A stretch of 64,000 nucleotides of DNA. It comes from Pseudorasbora parva (taxonomy: Eukaryota; Chordata; Actinopteri; Cypriniformes; Gobionidae). Below the pieces are notes generated by a model. That model searched no databases. It worked only from the letters and a program-made list of their open reading frames with translations, and was not told the DNA's origin. The stretch covers positions 5,461,320 through 5,525,319 of the forward strand of contig NC_090179.1 of NCBI RefSeq assembly GCF_024679245.1, given 5' to 3'. Positions 1 to 10,584 of this stretch are shown piece by piece (the stretch's first letter is position 1; each line of letters starts with the position of its first letter). A program made the position numbers and the translations under genes.

Positions 1-198
1 CATAATATTTTCAGGCTGAGTTTTTTTCTTATTTAATTGAAATAGATTAATTAAAGTCGATACACATTAGCTTGCAGCATTTCGCAGCTCAGCACACACA
101 CACTGCTACAGCGGTGATCCGTTTTTTTTAACCGGTTCATTGAAAGGAACTGTCGGAAAGTACCGGTTCGCAGTAAAGAACCGAACTTCCCATCACTA
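1..198 (-). mobile_element. terminal fragment of a possible hAT-like DNA element
   Basis: Read on the minus strand, the segment ending at 198 begins with TAGTGATGGGAAGTTCGG, a terminus of the kind common in fish hAT-type elements. The other end lies outside the window, so neither the target duplication nor the length can be checked. No coding capacity is seen. Confidence 0.3.
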
Positions 199-1470
199 GC
201 AGGCTGATGTTGTTGATGGTGGATCTCCTTGATGTCGTTGCCTGCCTACATCCGGGTGCGCGCAGCAGTCCTTGCAAACAACTAATCGTACGATGTCAAA
301 GTTTATTTACATCCGCCACAATCGATCATATACTAGTTCATTCACCATTCATTGGAATGTCCGTGTTTTTTTATTATTATTTTTTATTTTATTTGTTGTA
401 ATGACATATAATGTCTTGTTTTTTATGTTGGTTTGTGTAGGTTATTTGAATTTGCCATGTTGATATGAACCTCCAATGAAGTTGCACGTCATTCTTACGT
501 CAGACGTCATTTCAATCCACTCTAGAAATGAGTTAGGGGGTCAGTTCATAAACTCAGAGCTAATCTTGTCTAAATAATCAATAACTGGGAAACTACTTGA
601 GTGAACTTTTGTGGTGTCTGAACAATATTGCAGCTTTGAGTACAGCTCTGCAATTTTATTGAGTTTCGAACACTTGGGGAATACAGTGTAGTTTGTCTGT
701 TATTTCGTGTTGTCTTGTCTAGAGTCTTGTCTTGTGTTGGTTCCTGCCCTAAGTTTCCCTGGACACTGTCTCCTACCGCCTGACAGCAAAGCTGATTCTG
801 AGAGAGAACATCAAGCCTCCAATTCAGAAATCCTGACAATAATGTTCTCAAAATGTTATGTTTAAACATTTAAGGAATATCACAAAACATGTATAATTGT
901 TTTATAGAGTGTTATCCTAACTTTCAAAAGAACATTATAAGAACAAAAAATAAAACTACCGTTGAAAAAATGTATAGAGCAATGCATGGTAATGTCCTCA
1001 GAACATTCTAATAACAAAACATTTCTAGCTGGGTGGAGACACCCCTCGCTGCAGCCTGTAGCACGATGACGTAGCTGGATCAGATCCAATACGTACTGGA
1101 TGGTGGATCGTTATGGCGACGTCATTCATACCGATCCATGGGTTAACTTAATGCATGCGCTGGGTCTTAAGTGACATATTTGATCAATATTGTAGATGAT
1201 GTTCTAACCTGTGTAGTAGTACTGATAAATAGTAGGCTAAAAAATAATTATTAATGAATAAGTCATCTTTTCATAAATGTGATGCTTAAGTTATCCTAGT
1301 TTCTCTCTACATGCATGCAAAATAGTTAAAATATTAATATATTCTGGTCATATTTGCTGTTAAGTGGTAGCAAAAATGAGTGAAGTAATTTTGGACCATA
1401 ATGCATTTTGGTGTGTCATGTGACTTAATATTGTACCAAAAAGAAGACCAAGGGTCATTAAGCATCTCTT
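199..1470. other. intergenic, AT-rich, no gene recognised
   Basis: Only short random open frames are present. Positions 840-1040 carry motifs such as AACATTCTAATAACAAAACA that resemble the tandem array at 18.6-20.5 kb, so this is probably old repeat DNA. Nothing else could be assigned. Confidence 0.4.
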
Positions 1471-1842
1471 AAAATGCTGATATTTTGATCTTTTCGGTCA
1501 CTGGTGGACTTTATCACATGTCCTTCTGATAACACTAATAAAACATTTATAATGCTTTAATATTAATAAATAATCAATTTGATCTAAAAAGATGCACTTA
1601 ATTAAAATGCTAATATTTTGAGATGTTCAATCACTGGGGCACTCTAGAAATATCACATGTCCTTCTGATAACACTAATCAAACATTTATAATGTATTAAT
1701 ATTAATAAACAATCTATTTGATCTAAAAGATGACCTTAAAATGCTGATATCTTAAGTTTTTCAGTCACTGGTGCACTTTAGTAATATCATGAGTCCTTCT
1801 GGTAACACTAATAAAACATGATATATTAAAAACGATCTATTT
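1471..1842. repeat. three-unit tandem repeat, period ~133 bp
   Basis: Units begin at 1471, 1604 and 1738, each with AAAATGCT(G/A)ATAT, followed by a shared TCACTGG(T/G)GCACT block, a shared TCCTTCTG(A/G)TAACACTAAT block and an ATCTATTTGATCTAAAA-like block. The third unit is truncated. No protein is encoded. Each unit differs from the others at a number of sites, so the array is not recent. Confidence 0.8.
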
Positions 1843-2438
1843 GTTTATTAGCCATTGTTTATTCATAGAAAGGCTCATTTTGATTCTTGAAGTTATTTAT
1901 TCCAACAAAGGAATAATCTACACAGAATAAACTATTGTTTAGTTACAGTAATATACTGACGACTTTCCTAAGAATAACAGGTTTTAATGGGGAAAAGTTA
2001 TTAAAGTCATCAACAGATTGTGAACTAGGCCTCGAGAGAGTATCAACCGCATTACGGTCTCGAGAGTTGAGCTGTTGTTTCAGCACGGGGGTTCGGAGAG
2101 CTCGCGTGAGGTGCGCGCCTCGGCGCTTCCGCCGGTACTCACGGTAGCGCTCCGGGGCTCGAGCACCCACGGAAAATACCGAGCACCCATGTGTGCCAGA
2201 CTGCCAGTAGGCTACATTCATTTAAAATTAAAGTGTTGTGTCGCTTCAGTAGCCTGCTCCAATCCTATCCACAGATTTTACTGTATGGACTTGTGTGACT
2301 GATTCTTCATTTCCCACGAAGCTGATCGCTGTTACGTCTCAGTTCAACTTTTCATCTCCAAACCTGTCTGTATTTGTGAGAAATGGCGTTGTCCTGATTT
2401 GAAAGATATGCTTCTTTACGGCTTTATTATCAATTAAA

Positions 2439-2474
<36 letters not shown>

Positions 2475-2566
2475 CGTGTCGGCCGCTGTCCATTTCCTAA
2501 GGTTCTGAAATGCAAAAAATGTTTGACTACTTTTTTTACGTCTTTTTTTAAAGGGCGCATGCGCCC
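1843..2566. other. intergenic; small GC-rich patch and (GT)n
   Basis: A GC- and CpG-richer patch at about 2030-2190 contains CTCGAGAG twice, and a (GT)n tract runs at about 2441-2472. No credible coding exon was seen. The GC patch could be promoter-associated for the gene starting at 3004 but lies some 800 bp upstream of its ATG. Confidence 0.35.
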
Positions 2567-2775
2567 ATGAGCATTCACGGAGGAAAACATAAATCAGCGT
2601 CTATTACCGATCATCAATACCGAGCTCCGCGCTTCACATCGAGACGATCCGTGAAGCTTTTAACCGGAGAAATGTTTGAAAATACACAAGTTTGTGAATC
2701 TGCGCTGTGTACTCTCACGAAAATAAACATTCGCAAATATCCATGGCAACGGCCGCAGCCGCAAATCACTGATTG

Positions 2776-2783
2776 TGACGTCA
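2776..2783. promoter_or_regulatory. palindromic cAMP response element upstream of the Pim-like gene
   Basis: The perfect 8-bp palindrome TGACGTCA lies 221-228 bp upstream of the kinase ATG. This is the consensus site of CREB/ATF bZIP factors. Its position relative to a start codon makes it a plausible core-promoter element, but the transcription start is not known. Confidence 0.45.
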
Positions 2784-3003
2784 CAGTGCAATATAATCTG
2801 GCTCATCTCGAAGTGAAGTTCAGTCATTTCTTGCAGATCAATCCGTGTTTGCTTGATTTCTGCGAATAACTGCTCAAAGTGCTTTATATCTCTCGACCTG
2901 CGTCATATTACCTGATTTGCAGAATTTAATTCGACCCGTGCTATTGAATTCAGTCGGATTGTGATTAAAGTTCATAGCAGATCATCAGAGATCACCTGGA
3001 GCA

Positions 3004-3730
3004 ATGGGCCAGTGCAGATCTAAGAGTTATGTGTTAGAGCATGAGGTGTGTATGGCTGCAAGACCTGCCCAAAAGACGGCGAAGAAGGAGAAGAAGGAGA
3101 AGAAGGGCGGGTTCTTTAGATGGGCTCGGAAATCAAAGAAAACATCCATTGATGCCCAAGAGAGTCAGTGCACAGATAAAAACCAACAGCCTGAGACCAT
3201 TGATGACCATCAGAGTCAGTGTGGAGATGATAAAAACCAACAGCCTGAGACCATTGATGACCATCAGAGTCAGTGTGGAGAAGATGCCACCCCACAGCCT
3301 GAGAGATGCTCTGATCATGCTAGCGACACCGAGAGCACTTCAGAGTCCAGCTGTGGGTCGTTCCACACGGCTAATGAAGGCACACTCAGCATTGACCTCT
3401 CATTGGACGAGGCTGAGATGGACAGCTGCACTGACAGCTGGGTCACCTGTGTGTCCTCCTACACACCTGAGCCGGAGATGGAGAAACACCATCTAGAGCA
3501 CGAGCAAGCATCCACCAGCAGTGAGGAGAGCAGCTCCAGCTCCAGCTCCAGCTCCAGCTCCAGCTCCAGCTCCAGCTCCAGCTCTAGCTCTAGCTCTAGC
3601 TCTAGCTCTAGCTCCAGCTCCAGCTCCAGCTCCAGCTCCAGCTCCAGCTCCAGCTCCAGCTCGTCAGAACAGGACACTGCTTGGACCCATGAGAACGAAC
3701 TTATCAATTTGAGTCTGAAGGGAAAGACAG
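3004..3730 (+). CDS. Pim-like Ser/Thr kinase, exon 1 (N-terminal extension)
   Basis: First coding exon of a Pim-like kinase, residues 1-242 plus the first base of codon 243. The ATG opens a frame with a basic segment (residues 23-50, many Lys), two copies of a 17-residue motif containing NQQPETIDDHQSQCG (about residues 60-91), an acidic/Ser-rich stretch, and a run of exactly 46 serines (residues 176-221). The open frame runs on to 3753, but the exon very probably ends at 3730: the following GTCAGT is a donor and the phase-1 end fits the kinase exon at 6685. The exon holds no kinase motif; long, low-complexity N-termini of this kind occur in fish pimr proteins. The extension may act in localisation or as a phosphorylation substrate (inference). 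Confidence 0.8.
3529..3666 (+). repeat. AGCTCC/AGCTCT hexamer microsatellite coding for 46 Ser
   Basis: Tandem hexamers AGCTCC, with an internal block of AGCTCT from about 3579 to 3614, encode an uninterrupted poly-serine. The 6-bp unit keeps the frame when copies are gained or lost, so length variation between alleles is expected without frameshift. Confidence 0.95.
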
Positions 3731-4335
3731 GTCAGTTTACTATCAAATTTTAGTACACGGCTCTGTGAAATACTTTATTCTGATTGGTCATTCGCACATT
3801 CCAGCGGTATGTTTCGAAATTATTGTAAATACGAGTTTCCAAGCTAAAAATGGCACATGAACGCCCTCTGATGTGGTGTCTACCGCTGTGAGTTTCGGAA
3901 ATAATTTTGATACCCAAGTTACCGAGATGGGCGTGGCATAACCGTTAAAAATGGCGGATGGGAGACGAATTTCTGCTGTGGCAGGTGTTTTATTAGTTTT
4001 TTCTGCAACAATTTTATTGTCTTGTCACTAAAGTAGTACATATTTACATACATTAATAATCATTTGAAGCATACTGTATATTTTAAACACATGAACATCG
4101 CATGTAGGTGACCATCATTCTAGAATAGTGAGCAAGCTGACTATCTAGTGTGGTAAAGTAGCTACACAAGGATGTATGACTGAAAACTATTACCATTTTA
4201 GTCTTTAAGCGGCCTTATCTTGTCTACATTATGCCTTTATTGTGAATGTGATGATAAACTTTCGTGTTGTGCTGCTGTGTTTGCCAGTGATTCTATGATT
4301 TTCTGGGACCGGGAAATGACTGAAATGGTTCTAGT
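3731..4335 (+). other. start of intron 1, no gene recognised
   Basis: Begins with the donor GTCAGT. The rest is non-coding and resembles dispersed fish repeat DNA, with short random frames only. Confidence 0.4.
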
Positions 4336-4343
4336 GTTAAAAT

Positions 4344-5703
4344 TAGGGCTGTGCGATATGAACATAAAACATATCATGATTTTTTTATTTTTTTCGATTT
4401 TAATCACGATATTGACACAAACAAACATGCTTTACAGTTATAAATGCATTCTGTGTGAATTTAAAACATATTTCCAAACGAAGCAAATTAGAGCTTAATG
4501 GAAAAGTTAACACGTCTCTAGAACAGACGGCCTAAATAATAAATAAAATCTATAAATATATTTATGAATGAGACTAAATGATCTTACCAGTGTTTCGGTC
4601 GCTCTCTCATGCGGTCTTTGAATTTGAAATGAGCTGCTGAATAAAAAGCATCATGAAACTTTTGCTTTCGTTGATGTGAACTCCGTTAAATGAGGAGATT
4701 TTTATTTGTATTTGTTTAGCTTGTTTCGTTTGCAAGCGCCATTGGAGCATCAGCCTGTCTTCATAAGCATTATGTTTCCTGAGTTTGGTGTGTTTTTAAC
4801 ACTGTCTTAGTGCATTAAGCCACGTTAAGCGTTTCCTTATTGTTTTAACGTGTAATTAAACGCGTTGCGTTCATCTTCTGGTCTCATCTGATTTTTTGTG
4901 CATAGTATAGGCTACTTTATTAATATCAAGCCGCGCATCACTGATTAATGTGGGTAATCAAAACAACAACAACAAAAAACAACCCAGACTAAAGTCTACA
5001 AAATTGGGAAGTTTCCCAGCGCCGCAATGGACATTATTTTTAATGAAGGATAGGCCTGTTATCCACATATTTATTAAAATTAGAAGAATGAAATGTTTGA
5101 TTTTGCATAGTGGTAACTCAAAGTTTTTTTGTTTTTTTTTTCTCTCGTTATTTCGGCTTTCATTTCGTTAGATTTCGTTAATTTTCGTTAATTTTTTTAA
5201 TTTATTTTTTTAAATATGAACAGAATATAGAAACAAAATAAATGATTGAAATGAAGACGCGTTTGGAGTGAGTGCATGCAACAGCCTTTGTGAGTGTCGG
5301 CTACACAAATAAAAGTAGACAGTTTATAGTTTATAATTATATCTTGCACATATCTGGCTAAAATGTCTATTGTACTGTGAGTTATATCCGCTGCCATAGG
5401 CTAAATGTCCATCAGAATGCGGCGACTTCGTAGGCCATGGGTTAAAGAAAACCTAGCTTATTTAATTAGGGTTTGTTTAAATATTAGCATATAATATATA
5501 TTTTTTATTTCATATGTTGATGTGTTATGCCTAGTCTGTTCCGTTCTCGCACTCAATTTAGGCACGCTGCATTCTGATTGGTTTGGATAGTATACTGGGA
5601 GGTTGGGGCCAGAAGCAGAAAAAATCGTGCTATGAAGCGATTTAGAAACCGCACATGCTCAAATCGTGATTTTATTACGATTTCGATTCATCGCACAGCC
5701 CTA
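4344..5703. mobile_element. non-autonomous hAT element with 8-bp target duplication
   Basis: The element starts with TAGGGCTGTGCGAT and ends with its perfect inverse ATCGCACAGCCCTA, a 14-bp terminal inverted repeat. It is flanked on both sides by GTTAAAAT (4336-4343 and 5704-5711), a perfect 8-bp target-site duplication, which is diagnostic of the hAT superfamily. At 1,360 bp with no long frame it lacks transposase. It lies in intron 1 of the Pim-like gene, between exons 1 and 2. Confidence 0.9.
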
Positions 5704-5711
5704 GTTAAAAT

Positions 5712-6308
5712 AACATTTTCCCAAGACGCACACAAGTATGAACCTGGCGTCCTCCATTCTTTCCGACAACGAAGCACCTGAACACAGCAAGCTCGTAATC
5801 ACGACTTCTGAAGTGGGAAGTAGGAAACTTCCGATAGCACGTGAAGGCTGCATTATTCCCAGATAACAACCGGCAGAGTTGAATAACACACAGCTCATCC
5901 GGGTACTCGAGATATCTTGACTGGCACTACTTATTATGCTTAGCACTGTCGTTGACTCTCTGCCGCATCTCGTGGCTGTAATACACTTAACCGCCATGGG
6001 ATACAATGGAAGACTTCAAGGGTTTACTTTATAACATTTTAAATATGGATATTTTTTCTTACACAAACGCATCAATTCGAATCGGAAGGCCTCTATTAAC
6101 CCATCAGAGCCGTGTGGAGCACTTTATTTGAAGGACAGCTGCATTTTTAATGGACTTCAAAAACAAGCTTGGATTAATGTTAGCCAGGACTTTTTAAATA
6201 TAACTCCGATTGTATTCGTCTGAAAGAATAATGTCACACACCTATGATGACTTGAGGGTGAGTAAATCATAGGCTTAGTTTCATTTTTGGGTGAACTAAC
6301 CCTTTCAG
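5712..6308 (-). mobile_element. fragment of an abundant cyprinid repeat (GTTCACC-type ends)
   Basis: The end near 6290-6308, read on the minus strand, has GTTAGTTCACCCAAAAATG followed by a block ending with TTTACTCACCCTCAAGTC. The same family recurs at 48.34-49.99 kb in the other orientation. Such sequences are very common in zebrafish and carp DNA as non-autonomous DNA elements. The left limit is uncertain because the hAT element adjoins it. Confidence 0.5.
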
Positions 6309-6488
6309 CATTCATTTCAGCATAACTAACGTAATGGTAAAAACAAATCTTCAGCAATAGATAAAGGCTTAAAGCAGTTTGGAACTGTTTTTCTTCGTGG
6401 AAGCTTTGCGGAAGAGCTAATAAAATATTTAATCTCAAGACAATATTTCATGCCTAATTTACTTGAGACAAGTAGCCGTGTAATAAGC

Positions 6489-6615
6489 GGGATAATGTCC
6501 ACCCAGCCGGTTGTTATCGCAGAATAAAACCCTTCAGAGTGACACAAGACCGCTCCGCTGATCACTCTGTCGGGGTTTATTCAGCGATAACAACCGGCTG
6601 GGTGGACATTATCCC
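6489..6615. repeat. 54-bp inverted repeat with 19-nt loop (hairpin)
   Basis: Arms 6489-6542 and 6562-6615 are near-perfect inverse copies: the outer 32 bp (GGGATAATGTCCACCCAGCC onward) match exactly and the inner part has a few mismatches. The right arm ends 69 bp before exon 2 of the Pim-like gene, so the intron RNA could form a long stem close to the acceptor. It may be a tiny foldback or MITE remnant. Confidence 0.85.
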
Positions 6616-6684
6616 TTACCTAGCAATCTCTAATCAGCATGATTGTGTGTGGTGTAAATTGAGCATGTCTTTGTTTTGTAACAG

Positions 6685-6779
6685 GGGACATCTTGCAGCA
6701 TTATGTATGTTTGGGACTGCTGGGCCACGGATCATACGGAAAAGTCTTTGCGGGAATCCGACGGTCCGATTCACAAAAG
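6685..6779 (+). CDS. Pim-like kinase, exon 2 (glycine-rich loop)
   Basis: Codes for residues 243-274. The acceptor TTTTGTAACAG precedes 6685 and the donor GT follows 6779. It starts in phase 1, exactly as exon 1 ends. It holds the ATP-binding loop GHGSYGKVFAG (256-266), preceded by a Pim-like leader in which the protein folds into the N-lobe. Without it the neighbouring exons would not make a kinase, and the frame leads directly into the VALK motif of exon 3. Confidence 0.9.
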
Positions 6780-6925
6780 GTTCGATCTTGTACTCTCTTA
6801 AATTCATTAACAGCTCCATCATGGCTGATTTCTGGAGTCATGTGACCTCTGCAAAGATCATTCATTCATATTAACCCATTCTAACCAAAACTTTCTTTCT
6901 TTCCCCCTTTTTCCTCGGAGAACAG

Positions 6926-6976
6926 GTGGCACTCAAATATGTAGAGAAGAGTGAATTTGTGGAAATCGTCCGTACT
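6926..6976 (+). CDS. Pim-like kinase, exon 3 (catalytic lysine)
   Basis: A 51-nt phase-0 exon coding for residues 275-291 (VALKYVEKSEFVEIVRT). Lys278 of VALK is the beta-3 lysine that contacts the ATP phosphates; Pim kinases have a very similar VAIKxVEK here. Bounded by acceptor CGGAGAACAG and donor GTAAGT. The microexon is shorter than most kinase exons but matches the position where Pim genes split. Confidence 0.9.
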
Positions 6977-8032
6977 GTAAGTAGGCTGGTCCTCTCAGAG
7001 TATACACTCACATTAGCTTTGGGATATCTAAAGTACATTTTGCAGGCAAAAAACAGGCCCATTGTTAACAGCTTTCTGTTGGATTTTCCCATAACCCTCA
7101 TTCTTCCCTCGCCCTAAAATTATACTTGTCCAGAAACAATTTTAATAATGGGGGTAGGTCCTGATAAGCCTATATCAGGGTTTGTTGAAGGGAAAAAAAA
7201 CATGACACAAAACATGACAACATGAAAGCACACAGCTAGTGAAAAACACCAGCTGCATGCTACACAATACAAGACAAAGATAACACACGGACAGAAGAGC
7301 GCACACTCACATGACAAGACTCATTCTGTACACTCACAACAGAGAACAAAACACGAGGAGCATGAATGTCCGAATACCAACCCAAAACCAAAACCCAACT
7401 AGACCGAAGTGCTGGGATCCGAACACCACGCCCCACACAGAAAACTACAAGGACAGAAGAGCACACATCTCGAGCATCCTCAAAGCTGTGTGCTCACACA
7501 AGACAAGACGAACAATACAGGACTGTCAGGGCTGTCACAAAACCAAGAGAAAGCTAGACCGACAGCCTTTTATATATCTTTTTATTTGATTTCTCTTTAC
7601 AACTAATTTAATTGTTTATTTTATTTCTTACACATGGCATTCTTATTTCTTATGCATGTGTTATCACTATTCTAATTCATTTCTATGTAAAGCAGTTTGA
7701 ATTGCCATTGTGTATGAAATGTGCTATACAAATAACATTTTCTTGCCTTGCCCTTTTCTAACAGGGTTATTATTATGCAGAATTTAGTTTCTATTTTATT
7801 ATATTTGTTATGTATGTTTTATGTTTCTTTCTTATTGTTTTATTTTCTCTTCTTTGTATAGTTTGAAATACATTTTCATTCATTCAAGTCAAAAAAAAAA
7901 AAGAGTTTGGGGTCAAAATGACCCGAGGGAAGGATGAGACTGCTCAACAGTAAATGTGTCCGTAACTTCAGTGTCTGTAACTTCAGTATTTCAATTCAAC
8001 AGTCTTTGGCATACATCTGTTGTAGTAATTCA
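6977..8032 (+). other. intron 3, first part: repeat DNA
   Basis: No gene. Between 7230 and 7510 a GGACAGAAGAGC(G/A)CACA block occurs twice in an A/C-rich segment. At about 7690-7740 stands a TGTAAAGCAGTTTGAATTG...GTGCTATACAAATAA motif, the kind of 3' tail seen on fish LINEs and SINEs, followed by simple repeats. The family could not be named. Confidence 0.4.
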
Positions 8033-8414
8033 TTAAAGCTACACTGTGTAACTTTTTTTGTTTATTCTTAGCTAAAAACAATTAGTTCTTTCAAAAATAT
8101 ATGTGCTCATTAATGTATATATAATGTAATAGATACGGGTGAGGGGTTTGAATGCCGGTCGCCATGTTACCCCTCCATCTTGAAAGTACATTAGCCAAAG
8201 AAGGACATACCCGTAAATTCAAGCTTCGCCTTTCACGTTTTAACACTCGATGGCACCGTGTCGAATGTGAAGAGGGGGATTGCCATGTTAATCTTGGAGG
8301 AAATCGGCCACCGTAGGAGTTAAAACGAAACTGGAATTGAGAGCAACAGAAACTGGATGGTCATATACCTTTTCACCGCTAGATGGGGGAAAATATCACA
8401 CAGTGTAGCTTTAA
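8033..8414. mobile_element. TTAA-target MITE in intron 3
   Basis: Flanked by TTAA at 8033-8036 and 8411-8414. Ends are AGCTACACTGTGTAACTTT and, inverted, AGCTACACTGTGTGATATT, a 13-bp perfect terminal repeat. The 374-bp element has no coding capacity. TTAA targets occur in piggyBac and Kolobok superfamilies; which one mobilised this is not visible. It ends 55 bp before exon 4. Confidence 0.8.
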
Positions 8415-8469
8415 AGTTAAGCCACGTCCCCTAACGTTCTGACTTTGGTGTAACTTATCTCTCCTCTAG

Positions 8470-9028
8470 GGTATGTTTGGAAAAACCTTACCAAATGAGG
8501 TCGCCATGATGGCTCTTTTGAGCAAAGGCCCTGGTGTTCCTCAAATTATCAAGCTCCTGGACTGGTACGATACGCCTGATGAGTACATACTGGTCCTCGA
8601 GCGGCCCACGCCGTGTGTGAATATGCGGGTGTTCTTGCTCCTGCACGGCGGAAGGATCGTTGAGTCGGTGGCACGAGCTGTAATGCGGCAGGTCGTCACT
8701 GCAGCAAGAATATGCTGCGAGCGGGGAATCTTCCACGGCGATATAAAGCTGGAGAACCTGCTCATCAACAAGAACACCCTGCAGGTCAAGCTCATAGACT
8801 TCGGCTGTAGTATGCACTTGATAAAATCTGAATACTCCACATTTTGCGGCACAAAAGTGTACACGCCCCCTGAGAGTCTCAAACATGGGAAGTTCCACGG
8901 CAAGCCTGCGACGGTCTATAGCCTCGGTGTGGTGTTGTTCAAGATCCTGTCAGGGAAATATCCTCGCACGCCGAAGCAGCTCGCAGAGATCCTAACTGAA
9001 CCCTGGTACACGGAGGAGATCTCCAAAG
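8470..9028 (+). CDS. Pim-like kinase, exon 4 (kinase core)
   Basis: Codes for residues 292-477. The acceptor CCTCTAG precedes 8470 and donor GTGAGA follows 9028. Visible motifs: helix-C Glu301 (LPNE), hinge with ERPTPC as in Pim's proline-containing hinge, catalytic loop HGDIKLEN (380-387; Asp382, Asn387), DFG (401-403), and TKVYTPPE (activation segment, PPE 424-426) followed by PATVYSLGVVL, the Pim signature in place of the usual DVWS. The loop Arg of HRD is Gly381, making it a non-RD kinase; Lys278, Asp382, Asn387 and Asp401 are all present, so catalysis remains possible. Pim kinases are constitutively active survival kinases of the cytosol and nucleus; fish carry many rapidly evolving copies whose roles are mostly unknown. 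Confidence 0.93.
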
Positions 9029-9105
9029 GTGAGAGCGGGTCACACAGCTTCAAATAATGGGAAGCATTTTACAGTGCGGGTGCACTAATATACATTAATT
9101 CATGC

Positions 9106-10584
9106 TTAAAGGTGGGGTGAAATGCTGTTTCATGCATACTGATCTTTTTACACTGTTAAAGACTTGGAATCCCATACTAAACATAGACAAAGTTTCAAAA
9201 TTTAAGGTGGACGTTTGATGGGAGTATTTCTTTGTCAAAAATACTACTTCCGGTTAGTCATAAGTTTCGGCAAGTTTTTTGAGATCATGCGTCCCCTTTG
9301 ACGTTAATGGGGGCGGAATTTCCTTGTATGGGCCTTACGGACAATTCTACCGGAAGCGCGTGAGAGAGAGCGAGGGATAGAGCGAAAGTAACAGGCTACG
9401 CCCATCAAAGCGCTGGCTCGTAGGATGCTGGACAGGTGATGTGCACAATTAACAATGACACCAAAAAAGTGTGTTTTTGGTTGCCAGACCAAGACAGTCC
9501 TGCACAGATTCCCCCAAAACCCCGCGTTAAGGCAACAGTGGATGTAATTTGCTTTTCCGGATCAGCAACTGAGTTGCGCGAATGTTTATATCTGTTCGCT
9601 GCATTTCGGTGCCGACTGTTTCATAAACAAGGCCCAGCTCGACGCCGGATTTTCCGATCGCCTAATGCTGAAGGATGGAGCAGTCCCAACGATAAAGGTC
9701 CCAACGTTAGAACCGCAGGCAGTGAGTGAGACTGCTTCAAATGTCTGTGTTTTTGCCTATGCCCATCAAGTAGCCCAAACATGATCACGTATAGTTAATT
9801 GATCAATGGAGCATGCGATGTGTAGTGCGTGTACATTTGTTTAGCTGGCCACTATATGTGTAACTTTATGTTTGTGTATTGTAAAAGCACTCCAAACAAC
9901 AATACACAAAGAGGGGGGAAATATGTTGAACTAAATAAGCGCGCTTCTTCATTCAAATGCGCTACTATTCCGTGTCTTTCTATGTAAACACTAACTTAGC
10001 CTGCCATGCAAAACCAGTCCTGTCTACACAAACCACGCGTAAACACACAAACACACGTGCACAACTGCACTTCCCACATGTACACCTTCAAAGACAAAAA
10101 TACGACGATATAATTCAAGTATAAATATGTAAATAACACAAGTCGCTAAGCATATTATATAGTTAGTGTATAACTTGTACCACATCCGACGTCCTGCTCT
10201 AGTCGTTTTTGCTGCTGCTCCTGTTCAACTGCAGCCTCTGGGTCTGATTCCGGATCATAGATGTATGGCTGTATCTGATTAAAAGCCATATTTTTATTTT
10301 GAATAAAGTTTTTTTCCCGCTGTTAGGGATGACACAGCTTTACGACGCACTCGACTCAACACAATAGCAGCGCGCTGCTGCACACGTCATTATTTAGCTC
10401 CGCTCACACGACACGCCCCCACCCGCTCTGCTTTTTTCGGAAAGACTCGGAACAGCGCATCTTTCTTATATAATTATAAAAAAAATAAAGACTTTTCGGA
10501 GATATGCAGGATGCAATGCTACTCTGTAGGTACTCAAGATTGACATGACACTGACTGAAACTGAGTGTTTCACCCCCCCTTTAA
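9106..10584 (+). mobile_element. THAP-coding TTAA element (Kolobok-like), nested
   Basis: TTAA at 9106-9109 and 10581-10584 flank ends AGGTGGGGTGAAATGCTG and, inverted, AGGGGGGGTGAAACACTC. The element carries a THAP domain remnant. TTAA duplication plus a THAP-domain protein is the combination known from Kolobok transposons. It sits within the left arm of the palindromic element and is therefore younger than it. Confidence 0.75.
9464..9728 (+). pseudogene. THAP-domain remnant of a transposase
   Basis: In the frame of position 9470 the segment reads CVFGCQTKTVLHRFP at its start, then after one in-frame TAA (9545-9547) continues to CSLHFGADCFINKAQ and ends with a GAVPTIK motif. This is the C-x3-C ... 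C-x2-H zinc module of THAP DNA-binding domains, with the AVPT box near the C-end. About 80 residues are covered. THAP domains recognise transposon ends; the single stop and absence of the catalytic part make this a relic. The first methionine and the rest of the protein were not found. Confidence 0.8.

Noticed and set aside
3041..3712. Alternative frames over Pim exon 1 (poly-Arg, poly-Ala-Pro and antisense Glu-Leu repeats)
   Set aside because: They are shadows of the Lys-rich and poly-Ser coding frame, which alone joins the kinase exons in phase.
8470..9028. Calling the kinase a pseudokinase because of HGD
   Set aside because: The catalytic Lys, Asp, Asn and DFG Asp are present; only the regulatory Arg is replaced, as in active non-RD kinases.
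9436..9729. 97-codon frame at this position as a gene
   Set aside because: The THAP motif lies in a different frame; this frame is a shadow over it.
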